Source: Pyxidicoccus trucidator (GTDB lineage: Bacteria > Myxococcota > Myxococcia > Myxococcales > Myxococcaceae). Taken from it: 64,000 nt of DNA. Shown here piece by piece: positions 8,487 through 16,614 of this stretch; position 1 is the stretch's first letter, and each line of letters starts with the position of its first letter. Under the pieces are notes generated by a model, which saw nothing but the letters and a program-made list of their open reading frames with translations, made no database searches and was not told the DNA's origin. Position numbers and translations under genes: made by a program. The stretch lies in contig NZ_JAAIXZ010000020.1 in assembly GCF_010894435.1 (NCBI RefSeq), positions 62,001 through 126,000 on the forward strand, given 5' to 3'.

Positions 8487-8990
8487 CTAGCCCTTCCTTC
8501 CGTCCGTCGCCGCCATCTTCGCGTACAGGTTGACCATCTCGATGCAGGCCAGCGTGGCCTCCGCGCCCTTGTTGCCCGCCTTCACGCCCGCCCGGTCGAT
8601 GGCCTGCTCCACCGTATCGCACGTCAGCACGCCGAAGGTGACGGCCGTGGCCGGAGTGCCCGCCGCCGCACTGAAGGCCACCGCGCCAATGCCCTTGGCG
8701 CACTCACCGGCGACATAGTCGAAGTGGGGGGTGCCGCCCCGGATGACGGCGCCGAGGGTAATCACACCTACATACTGGCGGGACTCCGTCACGCGGCGGG
8801 CCAGGCCGGGCAGCTCATAGGTGCCGGGGCAGCGGTAGACGTCGATGTCCGCGTCCGCGACGCCATGGCGCACCAGAATGTCCACGGCGCCCTTGACCAG
8901 CTCCTCGGTGATGAAGCCGTTGAAGCGGGCCACGCAGATGGCGAAGCGCCCCTTGGGGGGAAGGAAGTCACCGTCGATATAGCGAGGCAT
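8487..8990 (-). CDS. ribH: 6,7-dimethyl-8-ribityllumazine synthase
   Basis: A 167-residue lumazine synthase. It condenses 5-amino-6-ribitylamino-uracil with 3,4-dihydroxy-2-butanone 4-phosphate. Recognisable are ARFNGFITEELVKGA (substrate-binding Phe), CPGTYELPG, the GAVIRGGTPHFDYVAGE phosphate-binding and catalytic His segment, FGVLTCDTVEQA and the GNKGAEA motif. The last 20 residues are typical. It follows ribE by 39 bp and precedes nusB by 2 bp. The bifunctional ribBA gene that often sits between ribE and ribH is not present here. Confidence 0.95.
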   Translation of the reverse strand: MPRYIDGDFLPPKGRFAICVARFNGFITEELVKGAVDILVRHGVADADIDVYRCPGTYELPGLARRVTESRQYVGVITLGAVIRGGTPHFDYVAGECAKGIGAVAFSAAAGTPATAVTFGVLTCDTVEQAIDRAGVKAGNKGAEATLACIEMVNLYAKMAATDGRKG

Positions 8991-9029
8991 GCGGCGCTTC
9001 CTACACCACCCGCGTCCCGGCGTCGCGGG

Positions 9030-9692
9030 CTACGGCGTCCCGAAGCCCGCCGCCCGGACGGCCGCCGCTGTCAGCCCTCCACCGCCCCCGGGTGCCCCCT
9101 GCCCCCGCTGGAGGGCGAAGAGCCGGGCCACGTACTTCCCAATCTGGTCCGCCTCCAGGTTCACCCGGGCGCCCGCCGCCTTGCCCCTCAGGGTGGTGCG
9201 CTCCTGCGTCTCGGGGATGAGCTGGACGCTGAACCGGTCCGCCTCCACGGTGTTCACGGTGAGGCTGATGCCGTCGATGGCCACCGAGCCCTTCTCGATG
9301 AAGAAGGGGGCCAGCTCCTCGGGCAGCCGGAAGCGCATCACCCACGAGCCGCCCTCGGGGAACGTCTCGAGGACTTCGCTGACGGCGTCGACGTGGCCGG
9401 AGACCAGGTGCCCGCCCAGCCGGTCGCCCAGCGCCAGGGCGCGCTCCAGGTTCACCCGGTCGCCCGGCCGCACGGCGCCCAGGGTGGTGCGCCGGAGCGT
9501 CTCCGGCGCGGCCTGCACCTTGAAGGTGTCCCCGCCGCGCTCCACCACCGTGAGGCACGCGCCATCCACGGCGATGGACTCGCCCAGGTCGAACTTCCCG
9601 GCGCCGAGAGAGGTACGAATCCAGAGGTCGGTCATCCCCCCGGGGATGACGCGCTCCACTGTGCCAAGGTCCTGGATGAGGCCGGTGAACAT
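9030..9692 (-). CDS. ribE: Riboflavin synthase, alpha subunit
   Basis: A 220-residue riboflavin synthase, which dismutates two 6,7-dimethyl-8-ribityllumazine molecules to riboflavin. It starts with the invariant MFTGLIQDLGTVE and has two lumazine-binding barrels. Markers are GACLTVVE in the first, GGHLVSGHVDAV at the junction and GSVAIDGISLTVN in the second. The C-terminal helix carries a Gly-rich GAPGGGGGLT tail that is longer than usual and looks disordered. It lies 27 bp after ribD and 39 bp before ribH. Confidence 0.94.
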   Translation of the reverse strand: MFTGLIQDLGTVERVIPGGMTDLWIRTSLGAGKFDLGESIAVDGACLTVVERGGDTFKVQAAPETLRRTTLGAVRPGDRVNLERALALGDRLGGHLVSGHVDAVSEVLETFPEGGSWVMRFRLPEELAPFFIEKGSVAIDGISLTVNTVEADRFSVQLIPETQERTTLRGKAAGARVNLEADQIGKYVARLFALQRGQGAPGGGGGLTAAAVRAAGFGTP

Positions 9693-9719
9693 GGGCGCCT
9701 TTATAACCGGCGCCCGGGC

Positions 9720-10883
9720 CTACAGCAGCGCCTGGAGCAGCACGTCCTGTCCGTGACGCTCGAAGGTCAGGTCGCTCACGGACACGGCCTGGGCCATCTC
9801 CTTCACGCCCAAATCCCCTGCCCACGACAGGCCCGGGCTGCCAATCAGCTTCGGCGCGAGGAACAGGGCCAGCGCATCCGCCAGGTGCCCGCGCAGGAAG
9901 GAGCCGTACAGCTCCGCCCCACCCTCCACCAGCACGTGGTTGAGGCCGCTCTTGGCGATGCGCTTCAGCAGGGCCTTCAGGTCCACCCGGCCCGCCTTCT
10001 GGCGCACCTGCCACACCTCCACGCCCTGGGCGAGGAAGCGCTGCGCCTTGCGGCCCTCCGGGTCCTCCAGCGTGGCGATGACGGTGCGCGCGGGGCTGCG
10101 CTGGGTGAAGACGGTGTAGCCCGGAGACAGGCGCAGGTGGCTGTCCACCACCACGCGCAGCGGGTCCTTGCCCCCTCCGCCCGGAATCCGGGTGGTGAGC
10201 TTCGGGTCATCCTTCCGCACCGTGTTGGCGCCCACCAGGATGACGTCCACCGAGTCGCGCAGCTTGTGCACCCACGCGCGCGCCGGCTCGCCCGTCACCC
10301 AGCGCGAGTCCCCCGTCGCCGTGGCCAGCTTCCCGTCCAGCGTCACCGCGGCCTTCAGCGTCACCCACGGCAGGCCCGTGCGCATCACCTTGAAGAAGGG
10401 CCGGTTGAGCGTGTCCGCCTCTTCCTGGAGCACGCCCGTGAGCACCTGCACCCCGGCGCGCCGCAGCCGGGCCACGCCCTTGCCGCTCACCTGGGGATTG
10501 GGGTCCGCGGACGCGCAGATGACCCGGCGCACCCCGGCCTCCCGAATCGCCAGGCTGCACGGCGGCGTGCGCCCGTAGTGGTCGCACGGCTCCAGCGTGG
10601 TGTAGAGGTCCGCGCCCTTCGCCTTCGAGCCCGCCGCCTCCAGCGCCACCACCTCGGCGTGCGCCGTGCCCGCCTTCTTGTGGTAGCCGCGGGCGATGAT
10701 GCGCCCACCCTTCACCAGCACCGCGCCCACCACCGGGTTGGGACTCGTGCGGCCCAGCCCCTTGGCGGCCTCCTCCAGGGCAATCCGCATGAAGAACTCG
10801 GCCACCGCGCGGTCGAAGTCCGCCGCCCGCTTCGCCCGGGGCGCCCTCGTTGCCTCCAACCGTGCCCGCGTCAGCAGCCTCAT
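9720..10883 (-). CDS. ribD: RibD bifunctional pyrimidine deaminase/reductase
   Basis: A 387-residue fusion enzyme for the second and third steps of riboflavin synthesis. The N-terminal deaminase (about 30-175) has the zinc ligands HAEVVAL and PCDHYGRTPPC and the substrate loop TSPNPVVGAVLV. The C-terminal reductase (about 176-387) has PWVTLKAAVTLDGKLAT, GANTVRKDDP, and the NADPH region LVEGGAELYGSFL. I keep the ATG at 10883, because AGAGG sits just upstream and the gap to nrdR is only 9 bp. This gives a basic 30-residue N-terminal extension compared with typical RibD; an internal ATG before RIALEEAAKG is the alternative. Confidence 0.94.
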   Translation of the reverse strand: MRLLTRARLEATRAPRAKRAADFDRAVAEFFMRIALEEAAKGLGRTSPNPVVGAVLVKGGRIIARGYHKKAGTAHAEVVALEAAGSKAKGADLYTTLEPCDHYGRTPPCSLAIREAGVRRVICASADPNPQVSGKGVARLRRAGVQVLTGVLQEEADTLNRPFFKVMRTGLPWVTLKAAVTLDGKLATATGDSRWVTGEPARAWVHKLRDSVDVILVGANTVRKDDPKLTTRIPGGGGKDPLRVVVDSHLRLSPGYTVFTQRSPARTVIATLEDPEGRKAQRFLAQGVEVWQVRQKAGRVDLKALLKRIAKSGLNHVLVEGGAELYGSFLRGHLADALALFLAPKLIGSPGLSWAGDLGVKEMAQAVSVSDLTFERHGQDVLLQALL

Positions 10884-10892
10884 GCGCCCTCT

Positions 10893-11393
10893 TTAACCCT
10901 TGCCCGGCAAAGCCGGAGGCTTCGCCTTGCGCTCTCGCTCCTCGGCCTCGAGCAAATCTTTCAGCTCGTGCATGAACTCCGCGATGTCGCGGAAGCTCCG
11001 GTACACGGAGGCGAAGCGAACATACGCCACTTCGTCCAGCTGCTGCAGGCGGCGCATGACCTCCTCGCCGATGACGGACGAGGGCACTTCCTTCTCCCCC
11101 ATCCCCTGCAGCTGCCGCTCGATCGCCACCACCGTCTCCTCCAGCTGATCCGCGGAGACGGGCCGCTTCTCACACGCCTTCTTCAGCCCGCTGACAATCT
11201 TCTCGCGGTCGAAGGCCTCGCGCCGACCGTCCTTCTTCACGATGAGCGGGTACAGCTCCTCCACCCGCTCGTACGTGGTGAAGCGGCGCTTGCAGGCCAG
11301 GCACTCGCGGCGGCGGCGGATGACCGAGCCCTCATGCGACTCGCGAGAGTCGATGACCTTGTTCTCGGCGTCCTGACAGAAGGGGCAGCGCAT
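10893..11393 (-). CDS. nrdR: NrdR transcriptional repressor of ribonucleotide reductase genes
   Basis: A 166-residue NrdR. It has an N-terminal zinc ribbon with Cys3-X2-Cys6 and Cys31-X2-Cys34 (MRCPFCQDAE and CLACKRRF) including the RRRRECLACKRRFTTYER signature, followed by an ATP-cone (about 49-139) that senses dATP/ATP. NrdR binds NrdR boxes in front of nrd genes and represses them. The glyA-nrdR-ribD order is common in proteobacteria, although nrdR acts elsewhere. The C-terminus adds a charged and Pro-rich tail of about 20 residues. The gap from glyA is 25 bp. Confidence 0.95.
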   Translation of the reverse strand: MRCPFCQDAENKVIDSRESHEGSVIRRRRECLACKRRFTTYERVEELYPLIVKKDGRREAFDREKIVSGLKKACEKRPVSADQLEETVVAIERQLQGMGEKEVPSSVIGEEVMRRLQQLDEVAYVRFASVYRSFRDIAEFMHELKDLLEAEERERKAKPPALPGKG

Positions 11394-11418
11394 GAGGTGG
11401 CGGTGCTCTGCGCTCCCC

Positions 11419-12675
11419 CTACTTCAGCCGCGAGGTGTACAGCGGGAAGCCCTGCGACAGCTCCTTCACCTTGCCCCGGATGCGCGTCAGGGCCGCGTCG
11501 TCCTGCGCCGCGTCCAGCGCCTCGCCGATGAGCCGTCCCACCACCGCCATCTCCGCCTCGCGCATGCCGCGCGTCGTGATGGCCGGCGTGCCCACCCGGA
11601 CGCCGGACGTCACCATCGGCTTCTCCGGGTCGAACGGAATCATGTTCTTGTTCACGGTGATGCCGGCCTTGCCGAGCACCTCCTCGGCCACCTTGCCCGT
11701 GAGCTTCTTGGGCCGCAGGTCCACCAGCATCAGGTGGTTGTCCGTGCCGCCCGAGCACAGCCGCAGGCCCGCGCCCTTCAGCGCCTCCGCCAGCGCCTTC
11801 GCGTTGGCGACAATCTGCTGCTGGTACGCCTTGAACTCCGGCGTCAGCGCCTCGCGGAAGGCCACCGCCTTGCCGGCGATGACGTGCATCAGCGGGCCGC
11901 CCTGGATGCCGGGGAAGATCTGGCTGTTGATGGACTTCGCGTACTGCTCGCGGCTCAGCACCAGGCCGCCGCGCGGGCCGCGCAGCGTCTTGTGCGTGGT
12001 GCTGGTGACGATTTCGGCGAAGGGCACCGGCGACGGGTGTACGCCCGCGGCCACCAGGCCGGCGATGTGCGCCATGTCCACCAGCATCGCCGCGCCCACC
12101 GCGTCGGCGATTTCGCGGAACTTCGCGAAGTCGAGCGTGCGCGGATACGCGCTGGCGCCCACGACGATGACCTTGGGCTTGTGCTCCTTGGCCAGCGCCT
12201 CCACCTGGGCGAAGTCGATGGTCTCCGTGTCGCGCGTCAGGCCGTAGTGGACGACCTTGTACATCTTGCCGGAGAAGTTGAAGGCCGCGCCGTGCGTGAG
12301 GTGGCCGCCGGAGTTCAGGTCCAGCGACAGCATGGTGTCGCCCGGCTTCATCAGCGCCATGAAGGCGCCCATGTTGGCCTGGCTGCCGGAGTGCGCCTGC
12401 ACGTTGGCCGAGTCCGCGCCGAACAATTCCTTCGCGCGGTTGATGGCGAGCGTCTCCGCGACGTCCACCACCTCGCAGCCGCCGTAGTAGCGCTTGCCGG
12501 GGTATCCCTCCGCGTACTTGTTGGTGAGCACCGAGCCCACCGCCTCCATGACAGCCGGAGAGACGAAGTTCTCGGAGGCGATGAGCTCCAGCCCCTCCTC
12601 CTGGCGCTGGGTCTCCTCGCGGACGGCCCGGGCAATCTCCGGGTCCACGTCGGCCAGCGTGCGGGTGTTCTCCAT
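11419..12675 (-). CDS. glyA: Serine hydroxymethyltransferase
   Basis: A 418-residue PLP enzyme interconverting serine and glycine with tetrahydrofolate, the main source of one-carbon units. Diagnostic are ELIASENFVSPAVMEA near the N-terminus, NKYAEGYPGKRYYGGCEVVD, the PLP-lysine motif TSTTHKTLRGPRGG near residue 226, and the C-terminal GTPAITTRGM block. Full length with no unusual insert. It is followed by nrdR after 25 bp and preceded by rpiB by 39 bp. Confidence 0.97.
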   Translation of the reverse strand: MENTRTLADVDPEIARAVREETQRQEEGLELIASENFVSPAVMEAVGSVLTNKYAEGYPGKRYYGGCEVVDVAETLAINRAKELFGADSANVQAHSGSQANMGAFMALMKPGDTMLSLDLNSGGHLTHGAAFNFSGKMYKVVHYGLTRDTETIDFAQVEALAKEHKPKVIVVGASAYPRTLDFAKFREIADAVGAAMLVDMAHIAGLVAAGVHPSPVPFAEIVTSTTHKTLRGPRGGLVLSREQYAKSINSQIFPGIQGGPLMHVIAGKAVAFREALTPEFKAYQQQIVANAKALAEALKGAGLRLCSGGTDNHLMLVDLRPKKLTGKVAEEVLGKAGITVNKNMIPFDPEKPMVTSGVRVGTPAITTRGMREAEMAVVGRLIGEALDAAQDDAALTRIRGKVKELSQGFPLYTSRLK

Positions 12676-12714
12676 GGCTGATTCCCTCGCGACAAAACGG
12701 GTACGGCGGGGCCG

Positions 12715-13158
12715 CTAGCCCTGGGACTCGGCCTCGCGGATCTTCTGCAGGCGCCGCTCATGGCGGCCGCCCTCGAAGGGGGTGCTGAGGAACGCCTCGA
12801 GGATGGCGCGGCCCACGCCGGCCCCCACCACGCGCTGGCCCAGGCACAGCACGTTGGCGTCGTTGTGAGCCCGGGCCATGCGGGCCTCGAACTCCGTGGT
12901 GCACAGGGCCGCGCGCACGCCCCGGTGCTTGTTGGCGACGATGCTCATGCCGATGCCGGTGCCACACACCAGCACGCCCAGCGTGTAGTCCCCGCCCGCC
13001 ACCGCGAGAGCCACCCGCGTGGCGAAGTCCGGATAGTCCACCGAGTCGCGCGTGACGGGGCCCACGTCGTCATGGGCCACGCCACGCTCCTTCAGCCCGG
13101 CCACCAGCTCCTGGCGCAGCTCCAGTCCCGCGTGGTCGGAAGCGAGGATGATTCTCAC
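12715..13158 (-). CDS. rpiB: Ribose 5-phosphate isomerase B
   Basis: A 147-residue RpiB/LacAB-family isomerase of the pentose phosphate pathway, interconverting ribose 5-phosphate and ribulose 5-phosphate. It has ILASDHAGLELR at the N-terminus, VDYPDFA, the anion-hole and catalytic Cys motif VCGTGIGMSIVANK, and RAHNDANVLCLGQR. I chose the GTG at 13158 because a strong GGAGGAG lies about 7 nt upstream; an ATG ten codons further upstream lacks one and lies 3 bp after fabF. The last 20 residues (GGRHERRLQKIREAE) are the normal RpiB tail. The gene pair rpiB-glyA is conserved in many bacteria. Confidence 0.94.
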   Translation of the reverse strand: MRIILASDHAGLELRQELVAGLKERGVAHDDVGPVTRDSVDYPDFATRVALAVAGGDYTLGVLVCGTGIGMSIVANKHRGVRAALCTTEFEARMARAHNDANVLCLGQRVVGAGVGRAILEAFLSTPFEGGRHERRLQKIREAESQG

Positions 13159-13191
13159 GCGGGTCTCCTCCGGAGCGGTGTGGGACAAGGA

Positions 13192-14445
13192 CTAGAACCG
13201 CTTGAACAGCAGCACTGCGTTGGTGCCACCGAAGCCGAACGAGTTGCTCATCACCGCGTCCACCCGGGCCTCGCGCGCCTGGTTCGGCACGTAGTCCAGG
13301 TCACAGTCCGGGTCCGGCGACGTCATGTTGATGGTGGGCGGCAGCACGTTGCGCGACAGCACCAGCGCGCTGACCACGCCCTCCGCCCCACCGGCCGCGC
13401 CGAGCATGTGGCCCGTCATGGACTTGGTGGACGACACCGCGAGCTTGCGCGCGTGGTCGCCGAACACCGCCTTGATGGCCTTCGTCTCGTTCGCGTCGTT
13501 GAACGGGGTGGAGGTGCCGTGCGCGTTGATGTAGCCCACGTCCTGCGGGTTCATCCCCGCGGACTGGAGCGCCAGCCGCATGCAGCGCGCCGCGCCCTCG
13601 CCCTCCGGAGCGGGCTGCGTCACGTGGTAGGCGTCCGAGTTGGCCCCGTAGCCCACCAGCTCCGCCAGAATCTTGGCGCCGCGCTTCTTCGCGTGCTCCA
13701 GCTCCTCCAGCACCAGGATGCCCGCGCCCTCGCCCATGACGAAGCCGTCGCGCTCCTTGTCGAAGGGCCGGCTGGCCCCTGCCGGGTCCTCGTTGCGCGT
13801 GGACAGCGCCTTCATCACCGAGAAGCCACCCAGCCCCAGCGGGGTGATGGCCGCCTCGGCGCCGCCGGCGATGGCCGCGTCCGTCTCGCCCAGCTTGATG
13901 GACTTCCAGGCCTCGCCAATGGCGTGGGCGCTGGTGGCACAAGCGGACACCGGAGCCCAGTTGGGGCCCTTGCAGTTGTACCGCATGGAGATGAGGCCGG
14001 GCGCCATGTTGATGATCATCTGGATGATGAAGAAGGGCGACAGCCGGTCGAACCCCTTCTCCAGCCCCTTGCGGTGCTGCTCCTCCAGCGAGGAGATGCC
14101 GCCGATGCCCGAGCCGACGATGACGCCCACCTTCTCCGGGGTGTAGCCGTGCGGCTTGTCCGGGCCGATGGGAATGCCCGACTCCTTGACGGCCATGTCC
14201 GCGGCGGCCAGGGCGTACTGGGCATACAGGTCCATCCGGCGCACCTCGCGCCTGTCGATGAACGTCTCCGGCTCGAAGTCCTTCACCTCACCGGCGATGC
14301 GCGTGTCGATCTTCAACGGATCAAAGCGCGTGACCGCAGCAATACCCGACTTGCCGGCGAGCATCGCCTGCCAGTTCTTCTCGGTTCCAGTGCCCAGTGC
14401 CGAGATGAGCCCGGTACCGGTGATGACGACTCGACGGTTCGACAC
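13192..14445 (-). CDS. fabF: Beta-ketoacyl-ACP synthase II
   Basis: A 417-residue elongating ketosynthase (FabF/KAS II). It extends acyl-ACP with malonyl-ACP. The Cys-His-His triad is visible: Cys in VSACATSAHAIGEA (about residue 165), His in INAHGTSTPFND and His in KSMTGHMLGAAGG. NSFGFGGTNAVLLF closes the protein. I start at the GTG at 14445, with GGAGAGGA about 4 nt upstream and the next residues SNRRVVITGTGLIS matching the family start; a longer upstream frame is not conserved. It follows acpP after 84 bp. Confidence 0.96.
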   Translation of the reverse strand: MSNRRVVITGTGLISALGTGTEKNWQAMLAGKSGIAAVTRFDPLKIDTRIAGEVKDFEPETFIDRREVRRMDLYAQYALAAADMAVKESGIPIGPDKPHGYTPEKVGVIVGSGIGGISSLEEQHRKGLEKGFDRLSPFFIIQMIINMAPGLISMRYNCKGPNWAPVSACATSAHAIGEAWKSIKLGETDAAIAGGAEAAITPLGLGGFSVMKALSTRNEDPAGASRPFDKERDGFVMGEGAGILVLEELEHAKKRGAKILAELVGYGANSDAYHVTQPAPEGEGAARCMRLALQSAGMNPQDVGYINAHGTSTPFNDANETKAIKAVFGDHARKLAVSSTKSMTGHMLGAAGGAEGVVSALVLSRNVLPPTINMTSPDPDCDLDYVPNQAREARVDAVMSNSFGFGGTNAVLLFKRF

Positions 14446-14529
14446 GGTCCTCTCCGGTGGCGACTGAGGGACACCGGGGACGCCACTTGACGCGGCGTCT
14501 CCCCGCACCCCGGCACGCCGTGGTGCTGC

Positions 14530-14772
14530 CTACTTCTTGTGGGTGTTGATGTAGTTGATGGCGTCGCCGACGGTCTTGATGTTCTCGGCCTCCTCGTCGG
14601 GAATCTCGACCTCGAACTCCTCCTCCATCGCCATCACGAGCTCCACGATGTCGAGGCTGTCCGCGCCAAGGTCCTCGATGAAGGACGACTCGGGCTTGAT
14701 CTCGTCCTCTCCCACCCCGAGCTGGTCGGCGATGATGGACTTGACCTTGGTCTCAATGGTTGACGTCGACAT
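14530..14772 (-). CDS. acpP: Acyl carrier protein
   Basis: An 80-residue acidic acyl carrier protein. The phosphopantetheine Ser39 lies in LGADSLDIVELVM. It carries acyl chains between the Fab enzymes encoded around it. The sequence is the standard four-helix type with DEIKPESSFIEDLG before helix II and DEEAENIKTVGDAINYI at the end. A GGAGGG lies about 12 nt upstream of the ATG. The 104-bp gap to fabG holds a good promoter-like sequence (separate entry), which fits the need for more AcpP than enzymes. Confidence 0.97.
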   Translation of the reverse strand: MSTSTIETKVKSIIADQLGVGEDEIKPESSFIEDLGADSLDIVELVMAMEEEFEVEIPDEEAENIKTVGDAINYINTHKK

Positions 14773-14840
14773 AAGTGCAGAACCCTCCAGGAACCAGATA
14801 GGGGCCCGGTGGCTTCCCGGACCTTGTCGAAAGCGGGCGC

Positions 14841-14869
14841 GGTATATCCCACGCCCGCCAGCAATCCAA
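14841..14869 (-). promoter_or_regulatory. Sigma-70-type promoter candidate for acpP
   Basis: Read on the minus strand: TTGGAT, exactly 17 nt, then TATACC, in the 104-bp gap between fabG and acpP. The predicted start lies about 60 nt before the acpP ATG. It is a better match than anything else in the minus-strand fab run and is AT-richer than its surroundings. An internal promoter in front of acpP is common in fab clusters. No transcript data. Confidence 0.5.
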
Positions 14870-14876
14870 CCTTGGG

Positions 14877-15626
14877 TTACATGTACATGCCGCCGTTGAC
14901 CTTCAGGACCTCGCCGGTGATGTAGGACGCGGCATCGCTGGCGAGGAACAGCACGGCCCCGGCGACCTCCTCGGGGTTGCCCAGCCGCCCGAGGGGAATG
15001 CCCTCGAGCATCTTCTGGCGCAGCTCGTCACCGAGGTGGGAGGTCATGTCCGTCCCGATGAAGCCCGGCGACACGACGTTGACGCGGATGTTCCGGCTGG
15101 ACAGCTCGCGGGCCACGGACTTGGTCAGGCCGATGAGCCCTGCTTTGGAGGCCGAGTAGGCCGCCTGGCCACCGTTCCCCATCTCACCCACCACCGAGCT
15201 GACGTTGACGATGGCCCCGGCCCGCTGCTTCATCATCGGCCGGCTGGCCGCGCGGATGAGCGCGAAGGCGCCCCGCAGGTTGGTGTCCATCTGCCGGTCC
15301 CAATCCTCGTCCTTCACCCGCATCACCAGGCCGTCCACGGCCACGCCGGCATTGTTGACGAGCACGTCCAGCCGGCCATGCGCCTTGACGACGCCGTCGA
15401 TGGCGCTGGCGCACGCGGCGGTGTCCGCCACGTCGAACTTCACCGCCTCCGCCTTCGCGCCCGCCGCCTGGATGAGGCCCACCGCCTCCTGGGCCGCCGC
15501 CTCGTTGCCCGCGTAGCTGATGACCACGGTGGACGCGCCCGCCTTGGCGAAGGCCACCGCGCACGCCCGGCCGATGCCGCGCGAGCCGCCCGTCACCAGC
15601 ACCACCTTGTCCTTGAAGCCGCTCAT
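14877..15626 (-). CDS. fabG: 3-oxoacyl-ACP reductase
   Basis: A 249-residue short-chain dehydrogenase that reduces 3-oxoacyl-ACP with NADPH. Motifs are VVLVTGGSRGIGRA (Rossmann), LVNNAGVAVDG, IVNVSSVVG (catalytic Ser), YSASKAGLIGLTKS (Tyr and Lys) and the C-terminal ASYITGEVLKVNGGMYM. Length fits FabG. Its ATG overlaps the fabD stop (ATGA), so the two are translationally coupled. The fabH-fabD-fabG-acpP-fabF order is canonical. Confidence 0.97.
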   Translation of the reverse strand: MSGFKDKVVLVTGGSRGIGRACAVAFAKAGASTVVISYAGNEAAAQEAVGLIQAAGAKAEAVKFDVADTAACASAIDGVVKAHGRLDVLVNNAGVAVDGLVMRVKDEDWDRQMDTNLRGAFALIRAASRPMMKQRAGAIVNVSSVVGEMGNGGQAAYSASKAGLIGLTKSVARELSSRNIRVNVVSPGFIGTDMTSHLGDELRQKMLEGIPLGRLGNPEEVAGAVLFLASDAASYITGEVLKVNGGMYM

Positions 15627-16564
15627 GCGCTCACCCCAAGCGCCGCGAGGACCTTCTCCAGGCCCGCGGCGTCCTCCACGTTGAACGTCTCGATGTCCTT
15701 GGTGATGCGCTTGATGAGGCCGCACAGCACCTTGCCCGGGCCCAGCTCCACCACCCGGGTGACACCCTCGGCCTTCAGCGCCTCCACGCACTCAATCCAG
15801 CGGACCGGCGCGCTCACCTGCTCCAGCAGCAGCGGCACCACGCGCGAGGCGTCCGCGTTGGGGCGGGCCTCCACGTTCGTCACCACCGGCACCGCGGGGG
15901 CATTGATCTGCATGCGGCCCAACACTTCCGCCAGCCGCGGCTTCACCGGGTCCATCAGCGCGCTGTGGAAGGGAGCGGACACCGGCAGCGGCATGACGCG
16001 CTTGGCCCCGGCCTCCTTGCACTTCGCTCCGGCGCGCTCCACCGCCTGGGCGTTGCCCGCGATGACCGTCTGCTCCGGCGAGTTGTAGTTGGCGGGGGAC
16101 ACCACCTGCCCCTCGGCCGCCGCGTCACAGGCCGCCTTCACCTTCTGCGGCTCCAGGCCCAGCACCGCGGCCATGGCGCCCACGCCCGCGGGCACCGCCT
16201 CCTGCATGAAGGAGCCGCGCGCGCGCACCGCCCGGACGGCGTCGCCCAGGCTCATCGCGCCCACCGCCACCAGCGCGGAGTACTCACCCAGCGAGTGCCC
16301 CGCCACGAAGGCCGGCGCGGGCCCGCGCTTGGCGAAGACGGCATGCGCCGCCACCGACACGGTGAGGATGGCCGGCTGGGTGTTGGCCGTCAGCTTCAGC
16401 GCATCCTCCGGCCCCTCGAAGCACAGGGTGGACAGCTTCTCCCCCAGCGCCTCGTCAGCGGCCTCGAAGATGGCCCGGGCCTCGGGGAACTTCTCAAAGA
16501 GGTCCCTGCCCATCCCCACGGCCTGGCTGCCCTGCCCGGGGAACACGAACGCGACCTTCGCCAT
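15623..16564 (-). CDS. fabD: Malonyl-CoA:ACP transacylase
   Basis: A 313-residue acyltransferase that loads malonyl groups from CoA onto ACP. It begins with VAFVFPGQGSQAVGMG. The active-site Ser is in the GHSLGEYSALVA motif (about residue 94), Arg in VRARGSFMQEAVP, and the C-terminal half contains LPVSAPFHSALM with the catalytic His. It overlaps fabG by 4 bp and follows fabH by 50 bp. Length and motifs are normal. Confidence 0.96.
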   Translation of the reverse strand: MAKVAFVFPGQGSQAVGMGRDLFEKFPEARAIFEAADEALGEKLSTLCFEGPEDALKLTANTQPAILTVSVAAHAVFAKRGPAPAFVAGHSLGEYSALVAVGAMSLGDAVRAVRARGSFMQEAVPAGVGAMAAVLGLEPQKVKAACDAAAEGQVVSPANYNSPEQTVIAGNAQAVERAGAKCKEAGAKRVMPLPVSAPFHSALMDPVKPRLAEVLGRMQINAPAVPVVTNVEARPNADASRVVPLLLEQVSAPVRWIECVEALKAEGVTRVVELGPGKVLCGLIKRITKDIETFNVEDAAGLEKVLAALGVSA

Positions 16565-16614
16565 GTGCGGTCTCCGCCTCCTGGAACTGTCTGCTGCGTT
16601 GCCCTACCCGCGAA

